Source: Actinomyces sp. ICM47 (GTDB taxonomy: Bacteria > Actinomycetota > Actinomycetes > Actinomycetales > Actinomycetaceae). From it: 64,000 nucleotides of DNA. A model generated the notes under the pieces. That model was not told where the DNA came from. It worked only from the letters and a program-made list of their open reading frames with translations, and ran no database searches. Within the stretch, counting starts at the first letter, position 1. Each line of letters opens with the position of its first letter. Positions 33,465 to 42,991 of this stretch are shown one piece after another. The stretch covers positions 1 through 64,000 of the forward strand of contig NZ_ALCA01000125.1 of assembly GCF_000278725.1 (NCBI RefSeq), read 5' to 3'. The position numbers and the translations under genes are program-made.

Positions 33465-35156
33465 ATGGCAACGTCAGTGACTATGCCCGCTCTGGGCGAG
33501 TCCGTCACCGAGGGCACCGTTACGACGTGGCTCAAGCAGGTCGGCGATACCGTCGAACTCGACGAGCCCATCGTTGAGGTGTCCACCGACAAGGTTGACT
33601 CCGAGGTTCCTTCCCCCGTCGCCGGCGTCCTCCTCGAGATCCTGGTTCCCGAGGATGAGACCGTCGAGGTCGGCACCGAGATCGCGCGCATTGGCGACGC
33701 GTCCGAGGCCTCGGCCCCCGCTGCTGCTCCTGCCGCCGCCCCGGCAGCTCCCGCTCCGGCGGCTCCCGTGGCAGCTGCTCCGGCTACTCCTGCCACCGCG
33801 CCCGCTCAGGGCACCGAGGTACGCATGCCCGCTCTGGGCGAGTCCGTCACCGAGGGCACCGTCACCACGTGGCTGAAGGCCGTGGGCGACGCCATCGATG
33901 CCGACGAGCCGCTGCTTGAGGTCTCCACCGACAAGGTGGATTCCGAGGTCCCTGCTCCCGTCGCAGGTTTCCTCGCGGAGATCCGCGTGCCCGAGGACGA
34001 GACCGTCGAGGTCGGCACGGTCGTCGCGATTATCTCCGAGACTGCTCCATCAGCGGCCCCTGCAGCCCCTGCCGTTGCCGCCGCGCCTGTCGCTCCGGCT
34101 GCTCCTGCCGCCCCGGCCGCTCCGGCTGCTCCGGCTGCGCCTGCCGCCCCCGTCGATCCGTTCCCGAACGCGTCGACTCTGGCTGCCGCCGCAACTGGCG
34201 CTCCCGTCGTTGCGACGCCGGCCACCGCAACCGGCAGCGTCTACGTGACACCGATCGTGCGTAAGCTTGCCCGCGACCTCGGCGTTGACCTGGCCACTGT
34301 GTCGGGCACCGGCGTCGGTGGCCGCGTGCGCCGCGAGGATGTTGAGGCCGCCGCCGCAGCCGCTCGTGCCGCTGCTGCCACGCCTGCTCCGGCTCCGGCT
34401 CCCGCCGCAAAGGTCGAAGTTGTCCGCGAGCCCTCGCCGCTGCGTGGCACGACCGAGAAGATGTCGCGTCTGCGTCAGACGATCGCCCGCCGCATGGTGG
34501 AGTCGCTGCAGACCGCCGCCCAGCTGACCACTGTCATTGAGGTCGACGTCACCAAGGTTGCTGCGCTTCGCGCTCGCTCGAAGGACGCGTTCCTGGCCAA
34601 GCACGGCACGAAGCTCACCTTCCTGCCCTTCTTTGTGAAGGCCGCGACGGAGGCTCTGGCCTACCACCCGAAGATCAACGCGACCATCAACGACAAGGAG
34701 GTCACGTACTTCGATTACGAGCACGTGGGCATCGCTGTTGACACGCCGCGTGGCCTGCTCGTGCCCGTCATCAAGAATGCGGGCGAGAAGGACATCCCGG
34801 GTATCGCAGCGTCTATCAATGACCTGGCGGCGCGCACGCGCGACTCCAAGATCGGTCCCGACGAGCTGTCTGGCTCTACCTTCACGGTCACGAACACCGG
34901 TTCCGGCGGTGCCCTTTTCGACACGCCCGTCCTGAACATGCCCGAGACCGCGATCATGGGTGTCGGCACGATCGTCAAGCGTCCCGTCGTGATGAAGGGT
35001 ATCGACGGCGCAGACGTCATCGCGATCCGCTCGATGGTCTACCTGTCGCTGTCCTACGATCACCGCTTGGTTGACGGCGCAGATGCTTCTCGCTTCCTCA
35101 TGGATGTGAAGAAGCGCCTCGAAGCCGGCGAGTTTGAGGCCGACCTGGCTCTCTAA
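33465..35156 (+). CDS. sucB: Dihydrolipoyl acyltransferase (E2) with two lipoyl domains
   Basis: This E2 transfers acyl groups from lipoyl arms to CoA in a 2-oxoacid dehydrogenase complex. The 563 residues contain lipoyl domain 1 (lipoyl Lys43 in STDKVDSE) and lipoyl domain 2 (Lys157 in the same motif). Ala/Pro-rich linkers separate these from the E1/E3-binding domain (YVTPIVRKLARDLGVDL, about 260-300) and the catalytic domain with His533 and Asp537 in DHRLVDG. Actinobacterial annotations call this SucB, but whether it serves pyruvate or 2-oxoglutarate cannot be decided because no E1 gene is present. Confidence 0.94.
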   Translation: MATSVTMPALGESVTEGTVTTWLKQVGDTVELDEPIVEVSTDKVDSEVPSPVAGVLLEILVPEDETVEVGTEIARIGDASEASAPAAAPAAAPAAPAPAAPVAAAPATPATAPAQGTEVRMPALGESVTEGTVTTWLKAVGDAIDADEPLLEVSTDKVDSEVPAPVAGFLAEIRVPEDETVEVGTVVAIISETAPSAAPAAPAVAAAPVAPAAPAAPAAPAAPAAPAAPVDPFPNASTLAAAATGAPVVATPATATGSVYVTPIVRKLARDLGVDLATVSGTGVGGRVRREDVEAAAAAARAAAATPAPAPAPAAKVEVVREPSPLRGTTEKMSRLRQTIARRMVESLQTAAQLTTVIEVDVTKVAALRARSKDAFLAKHGTKLTFLPFFVKAATEALAYHPKINATINDKEVTYFDYEHVGIAVDTPRGLLVPVIKNAGEKDIPGIAASINDLAARTRDSKIGPDELSGSTFTVTNTGSGGALFDTPVLNMPETAIMGVGTIVKRPVVMKGIDGADVIAIRSMVYLSLSYDHRLVDGADASRFLMDVKKRLEAGEFEADLAL

Positions 35157-35167
35157 TCCGCCTGTCA

Positions 35168-35211
35168 ATGTGCTGATGGGGTGGGTCCGCGGACCCACCC
35201 CATCAGCACAT
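35168..35211. terminator. Perfect 44-bp palindrome, bidirectional terminator
   Basis: Both strands read the same over 22+22 bases with no mismatch, centred on CCGCGG. It sits between the convergent ends of the E2 gene (35156) and the kinase-like gene (35226), close to both stop codons. Confidence 0.9.
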
Positions 35212-35225
35212 GCACCACAATGCGT

Positions 35226-36557
35226 CTACTTGCCCGACTGCGTGGCATCCTCAGTCGACGCGTGTGTGAGCGTCGCGGAGACGACCTTGCCCGAGATCGG
35301 ATCAACACGCACGTCCAGGTAGGTGGAATACGGCGCACCATACAGGTTGCAGCCACTGGCCGTGCACGTTTCGGCTTCCGATACGAGCAGGGTCACGCGC
35401 GCGTCTACAGCATCGGGTTCGCATGAGACGATGGCGACGTTCTGGACGCTTGACGACAGGGCGCGCACCTGCACGCCGCCTGCGCGCATATCCTCGATGC
35501 GCTGAGCGTCTTCCGTGAGCAGTTCACCGCCGAGTACGGCATCAAGCGTTGACGCATCCCCGTCTTTCATCGCTTGGTCGCGCGCCTGGATCGCTGAATT
35601 GATGAGGTCGGCGGCAGCCGTGGGATCGCAGAGTCCGACTGGCGTGTCTTCGGTCGGCGTCGTGGCAGGTGGCACCTGCGAAGGCTGCGACATTCGCGCG
35701 GATGTCCAAGCCCCGTACACGGCAACCGTCGCTCCCAAGGCAACAATGACGGAGCACGTGACGATCAACGCGGCCAATCCTTTACGGTGAGGAGACCGAG
35801 AGCTGTCCGAGGATGCAGCGCCGCGCCGCATGTGCGACGCGCGCACCTCGTCCTCGGTGAGTGTGTCCTCACGCAGGGCTGCCGCTCGTAGGTCGGCAAT
35901 CACTCGTTCAGGGTCGATGGGTTCGCGCGCAATCACGTGCTCTACCGGGTCACAGACAAGCGGCGTTGCTCCCGATCCGACGGTCGCAGCCAGCTCGTCG
36001 AAGCCCAACTCAGCCAGGACCTCGTCCATCTGAAGGAGCGACGCGATGCGGCGCAGGCACTGCCGATCCCCCTCCATACCCGATGTCTCGAGGCTCCACC
36101 CGGGAGTTCCCGCTCCAGGCCCGATCTCATCGATCATGTCGATAATGACCGCTCGTCCTTGTGGCGTCACGATGATGTTCGCGGGCGTCAGGTCTCCATG
36201 CACGATACCTGCGCCGTGCAGGGCGCTCATGCCGGCGGCGATCCCTTCGACAATCTGACGTCGCGTAGCCTTCGGACGTAGGTCGGCTGATCCAATCTCA
36301 ACATCGAGTGGACGTCCGGGAACGAAGTCCTGAACGATGGCCCACCGCCCATCATCTGAGCGCACGACGTCACGCAGGGCAACGACGTGCCGGGAGGAAA
36401 CAGACGCCCACGCCTTCCACCGGTCGAGCAAACGCTCCCCATCGTCGGAGGAGCGCAGGGCAAGAAGCGCTTCACCGTCACTCGAACGCGTCCTCCACAG
36501 GGGGCCGCGCGCGCCGACGTGGAACACCTGACCGATCTCGTATCCGCCTATATTCAT
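35226..36557 (-). CDS. Membrane-anchored Ser/Thr-kinase-like protein (probable pseudokinase)
   Basis: The 443-residue protein has a kinase-like domain (about 1-240), one membrane helix near 262-285 and an extracytoplasmic part with four Cys and a Pro/Thr-rich stalk. The catalytic loop HGDLTPAN (120-127) keeps the Asp and Asn. However, the glycine loop is altered (VGARGP), the ATP-binding Lys of the VAIK motif is Arg35, and DFG reads DMI (140-142). It is therefore probably a pseudokinase or a very divergent kinase, like mycobacterial MviN-type scaffolds, and may sense cell-wall or extracellular signals. It stands alone between two terminators or promoters. Confidence 0.85.
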   Translation of the reverse strand: MNIGGYEIGQVFHVGARGPLWRTRSSDGEALLALRSSDDGERLLDRWKAWASVSSRHVVALRDVVRSDDGRWAIVQDFVPGRPLDVEIGSADLRPKATRRQIVEGIAAGMSALHGAGIVHGDLTPANIIVTPQGRAVIIDMIDEIGPGAGTPGWSLETSGMEGDRQCLRRIASLLQMDEVLAELGFDELAATVGSGATPLVCDPVEHVIAREPIDPERVIADLRAAALREDTLTEDEVRASHMRRGAASSDSSRSPHRKGLAALIVTCSVIVALGATVAVYGAWTSARMSQPSQVPPATTPTEDTPVGLCDPTAAADLINSAIQARDQAMKDGDASTLDAVLGGELLTEDAQRIEDMRAGGVQVRALSSSVQNVAIVSCEPDAVDARVTLLVSEAETCTASGCNLYGAPYSTYLDVRVDPISGKVVSATLTHASTEDATQSGK

Positions 36558-36662
36558 GGTGATATTGTCTAAATTCGCAGAATGTGATGCAACTCATCTC
36601 ACATAGTGCCAGGTCGGACGCGTGGACTTTCTCAGGGTGTATGCACGTAGAATGGAGATGCT

Positions 36663-37358
36663 ATGAGTGAAAAGAATCCCCCCGCGAAGAGGCGCTTCTA
36701 TCAGAACATCCTCGACGCATACCGACTGACCGCACGCACATATCCGGCACTCCCGTGGATGCTCCTGGGAACCGCCGCACTCGTCATCGCCGCGTTCATG
36801 CTGTTGGCGTTCCTGACGAACACCTCCTGGATTGGCTGGCTCATTGTCGGCATCATGGGGTCCATCACCGCGGCACTTGCCCTTCTCAGCTTCCTGGCAC
36901 GCCGCGCGCTGTACGCACAGGTCGAGGAAACCACCGGTGCCGTCAAGGTTGCACTCTCGCAGATTCAGCGCGGCTGGATTATCCCCGAGCAGCCCGTCGC
37001 TTTCACGCGCGAACAGGATCTTGTGTGGCGCATCGTCGGTCGCCCCGGCGTCGTTCTCATCTCTGAGGGTCCGGCCTCTCGTGTGCGCCCGCTGCTGTCC
37101 GCAGAGTCCAAGCGCATCACCAAGATCATGCGTAACGTTCCCGTCCACCAGATCCAGGTTGGCCGCGACGAGGGGCAGATTCCCCTCAAGGACCTGCAGA
37201 GCGCGCTGCGTAAGCTAAAGAATGTCCTCACGCCCGAGGAGGTCCCCCAGGTGTCAGCGCGCATCAATGCACTACGTTCGGGCGAGCCGCCGATCCCTAA
37301 AGGCATCGATCCGCTGAGGGTCCGCGGCACGTCGAGGCGCGGACTGCGCGGCAACTGA
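36663..37358 (+). CDS. DUF4191 membrane protein
   Basis: This 231-residue protein has two adjacent membrane helices at about 32-52 and 57-77, followed by a soluble cytoplasmic domain. The latter contains the conserved GWIIPEQPVAFTREQDLVWR and PVHQIQVGRDEGQIP stretches of the actinobacterial DUF4191 family. In many actinobacteria the gene is near lipoate or lipid metabolism genes; here it is 1.5 kb from the E2/E3 genes, which is suggestive only. The function is unknown. A strong terminator follows. Confidence 0.85.
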   Translation: MSEKNPPAKRRFYQNILDAYRLTARTYPALPWMLLGTAALVIAAFMLLAFLTNTSWIGWLIVGIMGSITAALALLSFLARRALYAQVEETTGAVKVALSQIQRGWIIPEQPVAFTREQDLVWRIVGRPGVVLISEGPASRVRPLLSAESKRITKIMRNVPVHQIQVGRDEGQIPLKDLQSALRKLKNVLTPEEVPQVSARINALRSGEPPIPKGIDPLRVRGTSRRGLRGN

Positions 37359-37369
37359 GTCACACAGTC

Positions 37370-37400
37370 AAGTGGGCGAGCACTATGTGCTCGCCCACTT
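37370..37400 (+). terminator. Rho-independent terminator after the DUF4191 gene
   Basis: The 13-bp stem AAGTGGGCGAGCA / TGCTCGCCCACTT with a 5-base loop is followed by a short T-run. Confidence 0.92.
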
Positions 37401-37431
37401 TTGCATCCAGGATGTGAGACCCGATGGACAT

Positions 37432-37455
37432 GCATAGTATGCGTCTGTTTGCATA
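37432..37455 (+). promoter_or_regulatory. Shared upstream motif of binding-protein gene 1
   Basis: The layout GCATAGTATGC, 8 bases, GCATA recurs with identical spacing at 38455-38478 in front of the second binding-protein gene. The first part is a near-palindrome. It lies 47 bp before the ATG at 37503, in the promoter position, so it is probably an operator or promoter element. Confidence 0.55.
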
Positions 37456-37502
37456 AACAGTATCACTGACCGCCAGCAATACAGATACCAAGGAACATAA
37501 CC

Positions 37503-38438
37503 ATGCACACAACGAAGATTCTCGCAGCCCTAACCATGGCGACGACGGCGGTCGCTCTCACCGCCTGCGCCGACCCGATGACAAACTCGACAAGCGGCGC
37601 GCAGAGCAACGTCGCTGCCTCATCGAACACCACGGCCTACGATTTCTCCCAGATCCCCACCGACGCCGACATCGCCGCGCTGGTTCCGGAGGATGTCAAG
37701 AAACGGGGAACACTGCGCAACGGCGCTTCGACGGGTTACGCTCCGGCCGAGTACATGGCCACCGACGGACAAACCCCCGTCGGCTACGACATCGACATCA
37801 ACAAGGCACTGGCCAAGGTGATGGGCCTCAAGGAGGGCAGCACGCATCACGCCGAATTCCCCACGATTATCCCCGCCCTTGGCACGAAGTTCGATGTCGG
37901 CCTCTCCTCCTTCACGATCACCTCGGAGCGAGAGCAACAGGTCAACATGGTCTCCTACCTGAATGTGGGATCCGCATGGGGCGTCGCGACCGGCAACCCG
38001 AAGAACTTCGACACCTCCAACCCCTGCGGCACGACCGTCGCCGTTCAAACAGGCACCGCACAGGAAACCTATGCGGAAGAGCTGTCGAAGCAGTGCGAAG
38101 CTGACGGAAAGGAGAAGATCACCGTCATGCCACACGAGCTGCAGACCGATATTGCCACGAAGATCATCAGCGGCCAGTACGACGCCACCCTGGCCGATTC
38201 GACCGTGATTGGCTACACCGCTGCAGGTTCAGATGGCAAGATCGAACAACTCGGAGAGACGTTTGAATCCGCCCCCCAGGGGATCGCCATCAACAAGGAT
38301 GACGCAGAGCTGACCGAGGCAGTCCAGAAGGCTATGCAGTACCTCATGGATAATGGCTACCTGAAGGATATCCTGGCTCACTACGGCGCAGACAGCGCGG
38401 CACTTACCACCGCCCAGCTCAATCCATCGGTCGGCTGA
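37503..38438 (+). CDS. Amino-acid ABC transporter substrate-binding lipoprotein 1
   Basis: This 311-residue lipoprotein has an N-terminal signal peptide ending in lipobox LTAC with Cys22 as the lipid-anchored residue. The mature part is a family-3 solute-binding protein: GYDIDINKALAKVMG, FDVGLSSFTITSERE and the signature stretch VAVQTGTAQETY. It probably binds a polar amino acid. It is very similar to the next gene, and the two share one permease and one ATPase. AAGGAA precedes the start, and a GCATA-type motif lies in the promoter region. Confidence 0.92.
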   Translation: MHTTKILAALTMATTAVALTACADPMTNSTSGAQSNVAASSNTTAYDFSQIPTDADIAALVPEDVKKRGTLRNGASTGYAPAEYMATDGQTPVGYDIDINKALAKVMGLKEGSTHHAEFPTIIPALGTKFDVGLSSFTITSEREQQVNMVSYLNVGSAWGVATGNPKNFDTSNPCGTTVAVQTGTAQETYAEELSKQCEADGKEKITVMPHELQTDIATKIISGQYDATLADSTVIGYTAAGSDGKIEQLGETFESAPQGIAINKDDAELTEAVQKAMQYLMDNGYLKDILAHYGADSAALTTAQLNPSVG

Positions 38439-38454
38439 CGACGTGACACTCAAC

Positions 38455-38478
38455 GCATAATATGCATTGTTATGCATA
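38455..38478 (+). promoter_or_regulatory. Shared upstream motif of binding-protein gene 2
   Basis: GCATAATATGC, 8 bases, GCATA has the same layout as the site at 37432-37455. Further GCATAAT elements follow to about 38491. The ATG of the second binding protein is 59 bp downstream. Confidence 0.55.
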
Positions 38479-38537
38479 TAGGTGCATAATGATAGCAACA
38501 GCGGGCACACGGCCCCCATCCCATCGGAAGGCACATC

Positions 38538-39485
38538 ATGACCATCACGAAGGCACACGCTCTCATCGCACTCGCGGCCGCAGCAGTACTGCCCCTGGCC
38601 GCCTGCGCGGACCCGACCTCGTCCTCCAATGGATCGAACGCCGGCGCGAGCGCGGCCGGCACGAGCGCGGCCACGACCTCGTACGACGTCTCCCAAATCC
38701 CCACGAACGAAGAGATCGCCGCCCTGGTCCCCGCTGAGGTCAAGGCACGAGGCATCCTGCGCAATGGCGCCTCGGCCGACTACGCGCCGGCAGAGTTCCT
38801 GGCCGACGATCTGCAGACCGCGCAGGGCTACGACGTGGATATCAACAAGGCGCTCGCTAAGGTGATGGGTCTGAACGACGGCACCACAAACCACGCGGAG
38901 TTCCCCACGATTATTCCCGCGCTGGGCACCAAGTTCGACGTGGGTATTTCCTCCTTTACGATCACTTCCGAGCGTGAAGCACAGACCAACATGATTTCCT
39001 ACGTCGAGGTCGGTTCCGCCTTCGGTGTCGCCGCGGGCAACCCCAAGAACTTCGACCCGACCAACCCGTGCGGAACCACCATCGGCGTCCAGACCGGAAC
39101 CGCGCAGGAAGACTACGCAACCGAACTGTCGGCACAGTGCGTGGCCGACGGCTTGGACAAGATCACGATCATGCCGCACGACCAGCAGACCGACATCACA
39201 CCCAAGGTCACCGGAGGGCAGTACGATGCGACCTTCGCTGACTCCACGGTCATCGGCTACACCGTCACTCTCTCAGGCGGCCAGATGGAGCAGGTAGGCG
39301 AGGTCGTCGAGTCCGCTCCCCAGGGCATCGCCGTCAACAAGAACGACGCCCAGCTGACCGAGGCGGTCCAGAAGGCCATGCAGTACCTGATGGACAACGG
39401 CTATCTGAAGGACATCCTGGGCCATTACGGCGCGCAGGACGCCGCTCTGACGACGGCTGATCTCAACCCGGCTACCACCGAATGA
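38538..39485 (+). CDS. Amino-acid ABC transporter substrate-binding lipoprotein 2
   Basis: This 315-residue lipoprotein has lipobox LAAC (Cys23). It matches the preceding gene along its whole length (for example GYDVDINKALAKVMG, FDVGISSFTITSERE, GVQTGTAQEDY), so the pair arose by tandem duplication. Differences are concentrated in the linker after the lipid anchor and in scattered pocket positions, so the two may bind different ligands or bind with different affinities. It is followed by the permease gene after 7 bp. Confidence 0.92.
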   Translation: MTITKAHALIALAAAAVLPLAACADPTSSSNGSNAGASAAGTSAATTSYDVSQIPTNEEIAALVPAEVKARGILRNGASADYAPAEFLADDLQTAQGYDVDINKALAKVMGLNDGTTNHAEFPTIIPALGTKFDVGISSFTITSEREAQTNMISYVEVGSAFGVAAGNPKNFDPTNPCGTTIGVQTGTAQEDYATELSAQCVADGLDKITIMPHDQQTDITPKVTGGQYDATFADSTVIGYTVTLSGGQMEQVGEVVESAPQGIAVNKNDAQLTEAVQKAMQYLMDNGYLKDILGHYGAQDAALTTADLNPATTE

Positions 39486-39492
39486 GGTTTGT

Positions 39493-40452
39493 ATGGACAC
39501 CATGAAAGACGGCGTTGAACTCATCAACGCCAAACCCGTTCCCAAGCCGGGGAGGTGGGTCAGCGCGATCATCGTCGCGATCCTCGCGGCGATGGCCATC
39601 CACGGCCTGGTCACCAACAAGAACTACCAGTGGAACGTCGTGTTCCAGTGGCTGTTCTCCCAGTCCCTCATGCAGGGCGTGGCCTTCACGATCATTCTGA
39701 CGGTTCTCGCAATGGTGATCGGCACGGTGCTGGCGATCACGATGGCGATTATGCGTCAGTCGGTCAACCCGGTGTTGCGCTGGGTGGCGATGGCCTACAT
39801 CTGGTTCTTCCGGGGTACGCCTATCTACACGCAGCTGATCTTCTGGTCCCTGCTGCCCACGCTCTACCCGTCGCTGTCGTTTGGCGTTCCGTTCCTCGGT
39901 TCGATGTTCGGCTGGGAGGTCAGCTTCGATACGGCCACCTACTTCACGCCGTTCTGGATGGCGTTCCTGGGTCTGGGTCTGAATGAGGGCGCGTACCTGG
40001 CAGAGATCATGCGTGCCGGTCTGCTGAGCGTCTCGAAGGGCCAGTGGGAGGCGGCGACAGCCCTGGGCATGCCGCGGGCGACGATCTTCCGCAGGATTAT
40101 CCTGCCACAGGCGATGCGCGTGATCGTGCCGCCGATCGGCAACGAGACGATTTCGATGCTCAAGACCACGTCGCTCGTCTCAGCGATTCCCTTCACGCTG
40201 GAGCTGACGTTCATCGCACGTCAGCGTGGCCAGGCGACGTTTGCCCCGGTGCCTCTCCTGATCGCCGCGGCGATCTGGTACCTGGTGATCACGAGTCTGC
40301 TCATGTGGATCCAATCGATCATCGAGAAGCACTTCGCGAAGGGCTTCGAGCGGCGCGATAACACGGGCGGGCAGAGCGCCTCGGGCGACACGGCCTCGGA
40401 TGAGGACGAAGAGATGAATGGCAAGCTCAAGTTTATGGATGTGACACCATGA
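39493..40452 (+). CDS. Amino-acid ABC transporter permease
   Basis: The 319-residue membrane protein has about five to six helices and the HisM-type coupling motif [20 protein letters not shown] that contacts the ATPase. It is the only permease in the operon, so the transporter probably uses a homodimer. It is longer than most family members, with a cytoplasmic N-terminus of about 30 residues and an acidic C-terminal tail. The stop overlaps the ATPase start by four bases (ATGA). Confidence 0.94.
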   Translation: MDTMKDGVELINAKPVPKPGRWVSAIIVAILAAMAIHGLVTNKNYQWNVVFQWLFSQSLMQGVAFTIILTVLAMVIGTVLAITMAIMRQSVNPVLRWVAMAYIWFFRGTPIYTQLIFWSLLPTLYPSLSFGVPFLGSMFGWEVSFDTATYFTPFWMAFLGLGLNEGAYLAEIMRAGLLSVSKGQWEAATALGMPRATIFRRIILPQAMRVIVPPIGNETISMLKTTSLVSAIPFTLELTFIARQRGQATFAPVPLLIAAAIWYLVITSLLMWIQSIIEKHFAKGFERRDNTGGQSASGDTASDEDEEMNGKLKFMDVTP

Positions 40453-41246
40453 CGGGTACGGATCTGGAGACGGTAACCGGCGAGACGCCCATGGTGGCGG
40501 TGCGCGGAGTCCATAAGTTTTTCGGTGATCTGCACGTGCTGCGCGGCATCGATCTGGATATTGCTGCCGGTGAGGTGTGCGTCATCCTGGGTCCCTCGGG
40601 TTCGGGTAAGTCCACCCTGCTGCGCTGTCTGAACATGCTGGAGGACATCAGTGCGGGCCGTGTGTACGTCGATGGCCACCTGCTGGGCTACCGTGTGGAT
40701 TCCAAGGGTGTCCTGCACGAGCGCCGTGACAGGGTGATTGCGGCGCAGCGCTCCCACATTGGCATGGTGTTTCAGCGCTTCAATCTCTTCCCGCATATGA
40801 CGGCTCTGGAGAACGTCATGGAGGCGCCGGTTCAGGTGCTCAAGCGTTCGAAGAAGGAGGCCCGCGCACAGGCTCTTGAGCTGCTCGAACGGGTGGGGCT
40901 GGCGGATCGCGCGGACCACTACCCCGCTGAGCTCTCGGGTGGCCAGCAGCAGCGCGTCGCGATTGCTCGCGCGCTGGCCATGGATCCGGAGATCATGCTG
41001 TTCGATGAGCCGACGTCCGCGCTCGACCCCGAGCTGGTCGGCGAGGTTCTTCAGGTCATGAAGGATCTGGCGGCGTCGGGCATGACGATGGCCGTGGTCA
41101 CTCACGAGATCGGGTTTGCCCGAGAGGTCGCCGATCAGGTGGTCTTTATGGACGGCGGCGTGATCGTCGAGGCGGGTACTCCCGCCGACGTGATCGATAA
41201 TCCGCAGGAGGATCGCACCAAGGAGTTCTTCTCCAAGGTTCTCTGA
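40449..41246 (+). CDS. Amino-acid ABC transporter ATP-binding protein
   Basis: The 265-residue protein has Walker A GPSGSGKS (48-55), the Q-loop after [14 protein letters not shown], the signature [12 protein letters not shown] starting near residue 162, Walker [15 protein letters not shown] and the switch His in [16 protein letters not shown]. It belongs to the GlnQ/HisP polar amino acid group. It is coupled to the permease gene, and a terminator hairpin follows the stop codon. Confidence 0.96.
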   Translation: MTGTDLETVTGETPMVAVRGVHKFFGDLHVLRGIDLDIAAGEVCVILGPSGSGKSTLLRCLNMLEDISAGRVYVDGHLLGYRVDSKGVLHERRDRVIAAQRSHIGMVFQRFNLFPHMTALENVMEAPVQVLKRSKKEARAQALELLERVGLADRADHYPAELSGGQQQRVAIARALAMDPEIMLFDEPTSALDPELVGEVLQVMKDLAASGMTMAVVTHEIGFAREVADQVVFMDGGVIVEAGTPADVIDNPQEDRTKEFFSKVL

Positions 41247-41257
41247 GTCAATCGACG

Positions 41258-41291
41258 AGGCCGGGGCTGGTTGATTCCAGTCCCGGCCTTT
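41258..41291 (+). terminator. Rho-independent terminator of the ABC transporter operon
   Basis: A 13-bp stem (41258-41270 with 41277-41289) containing one G-T pair ends in a short T-run, 12 bp after the ATPase stop. Confidence 0.88.
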
Positions 41292-41377
41292 GTCGTGGGT
41301 GCCTTCGGGCACGGCGGGTGCGCCTGGACTGAGGGGGTCGCGCGCGGTTAGTGGGTACGCGACGGCTCGCGATGAGG

Positions 41378-42991
41378 TCAGGTGAGCGTCACCAGGTCGA
41401 GGTAGCTGTCGTCCCAGAGGTCCTCGTCGGCGTCGGGAAGGAGCAGGACGCGCTGCGGGTTGAGGGCGGTGACGGCACCGGGATCGTGAGTGACGAGGAT
41501 GACGGCTCCTTCGTAGTCGCGCAGGGCGGCGAGGATTTCTTCACGTGAGGCGGGATCGAGGTTGTTGGTGGGTTCGTCGAGGAGCAGGACGTTGGCACCG
41601 GAGACGACGAGGGTGGCCAGGGCGAGTCGGGTCTTTTCTCCGCCTGATAGGACGGACACGGGCTTGTCGACGTCGTCGCCTTGGAAGAGGAACTGGCCGA
41701 GGATGTTGCGCACGTGTGTGTCGTCGAGGGTGGGTGCGGCCTCGGCCATGTTCTCGCGGATCGTCCGAGTGTCGTCGAGGGTTTCGTGTTCCTGGGCGTA
41801 GTAGCCGAGTTTGAGGCCGTGTCCGGGCACGACGCGCCCCGAGTCGGGTTTCTCGATGCCGGACAGGAGGCGCAGCAGCGTCGTCTTACCGGCACCGTTC
41901 AGGCCAAGCACGACGACCTTGGAGCCGCGGTCGATGGCCAGGTCCACGCCGGTGAAGACTTCGAGGGAGCCGTAGGACTTGGAGAGGCCTTCGGCGGTGA
42001 GAGGGACGCGCCCGGAGGGGGCGGGGTCGGGGAAGCGCAGGCGCGCGACCTTTTCTTGGACGACCTCCCCTCCCGCCTGGGCGAAGAGTTCTTCGGCGCG
42101 GCGCAGCATTTGCTGGGCGGCGACGGCTTTGGTGGCCTTGGCACGCATCTTTTCGCCCTGGGCCTTGAGGTGTTCGGCTTTCTTCAGGGCGTTGGCGCGT
42201 TCCTTGCGGCGGCGGCGCTCGTCTTCCTCGCGCTGCTTGAGGTAGGCGTCCCACCCCAGGTGATAGATGTCGACGTGAGCGCGGTTGGCATCCAGGTAAA
42301 AGACCTGGTTGACGGTGTCGCCCAGGAGCTTAACGTCGTGGGAGATGATCATGACGCCGCCGGGGAAGGTCTTGATCCAGTCGCGCAGCCACATGATCGA
42401 GTCGTGGTCGAGGTGGTTGGTCGGCTCGTCGAGGAGGAGCACATCCGCGTTGGAGAAGAGCACGCGGGCGAGTTCGACGCGGCGGCGCTGACCGCCCGAG
42501 AGCGTGTCGAGCCTCTGATCGAGGACGCGGTCTTCAAGGCCGAGGGAGTGCGCGATTTGCGCGGCCTCGGCGTTGGCGGCCCATCCACCGGAGTTGGTGA
42601 ACTGCTGGTCGAGCTTGACGTAGCGTTCCATGGCCCGCTGCTGGCGAGCGCCCTCGGTCGTGGACATCTCGTGCTCGGCCTTGCGAATGCGCGCGATGAT
42701 CGAGTCGATGCCGCGCACGGAGATGATGCGGTCGCGAGCCTTCATCTCCGGGTCACCAACGTGGGTGTCCTGCGCGAGGTAGCCGACGGTGCCGTTGGAG
42801 CTGATGGTGCCGGTGTACTCGGCCGCTCCCCCACGGTCGGCTTCTCCGGCGAGGAGACGCATCGTCGTGGTCTTGCCGGCACCGTTGCGTCCGACGAGGC
42901 CGATGCACATGCCTTTATCGATCCGGAAGGATACGTGGTTGACGAGTTCGCGGGCACCGATTCGCAGAGAGAAGTCCTGGACGTTAATCAC
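41378..42991 (-). CDS. ABC-F family ATPase
   Basis: The 537-residue protein has two ABC domains in one chain and no membrane segments, the definition of the ABC-F family that acts on the ribosome. Domain 1 has GRNGAGKT (34-41) and signature LSGGQRRRVELA. Domain 2 has GLNGAGKTTLL (about 365) and LSGGEKTRLALA. The interdomain linker is rich in Lys, Arg and Ala (KKAEHLKAQGEKMRAKATKA). It may relieve stalled ribosomes or protect them; an antibiotic-resistance role cannot be claimed from sequence. It is divergent from the queuosine transporter gene. Confidence 0.93.
   Translation of the reverse strand: MINVQDFSLRIGARELVNHVSFRIDKGMCIGLVGRNGAGKTTTMRLLAGEADRGGAAEYTGTISSNGTVGYLAQDTHVGDPEMKARDRIISVRGIDSIIARIRKAEHEMSTTEGARQQRAMERYVKLDQQFTNSGGWAANAEAAQIAHSLGLEDRVLDQRLDTLSGGQRRRVELARVLFSNADVLLLDEPTNHLDHDSIMWLRDWIKTFPGGVMIISHDVKLLGDTVNQVFYLDANRAHVDIYHLGWDAYLKQREEDERRRRKERANALKKAEHLKAQGEKMRAKATKAVAAQQMLRRAEELFAQAGGEVVQEKVARLRFPDPAPSGRVPLTAEGLSKSYGSLEVFTGVDLAIDRGSKVVVLGLNGAGKTTLLRLLSGIEKPDSGRVVPGHGLKLGYYAQEHETLDDTRTIRENMAEAAPTLDDTHVRNILGQFLFQGDDVDKPVSVLSGGEKTRLALATLVVSGANVLLLDEPTNNLDPASREEILAALRDYEGAVILVTHDPGAVTALNPQRVLLLPDADEDLWDDSYLDLVTLT

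Noticed and set aside
32057..33796. Long minus-strand open frame of 579 codons over lpd and the E2 gene
   Set aside because: It is the antisense shadow of two clearly recognised genes; its product is low-complexity Ala/Gly/Asp-rich with no domain pattern.
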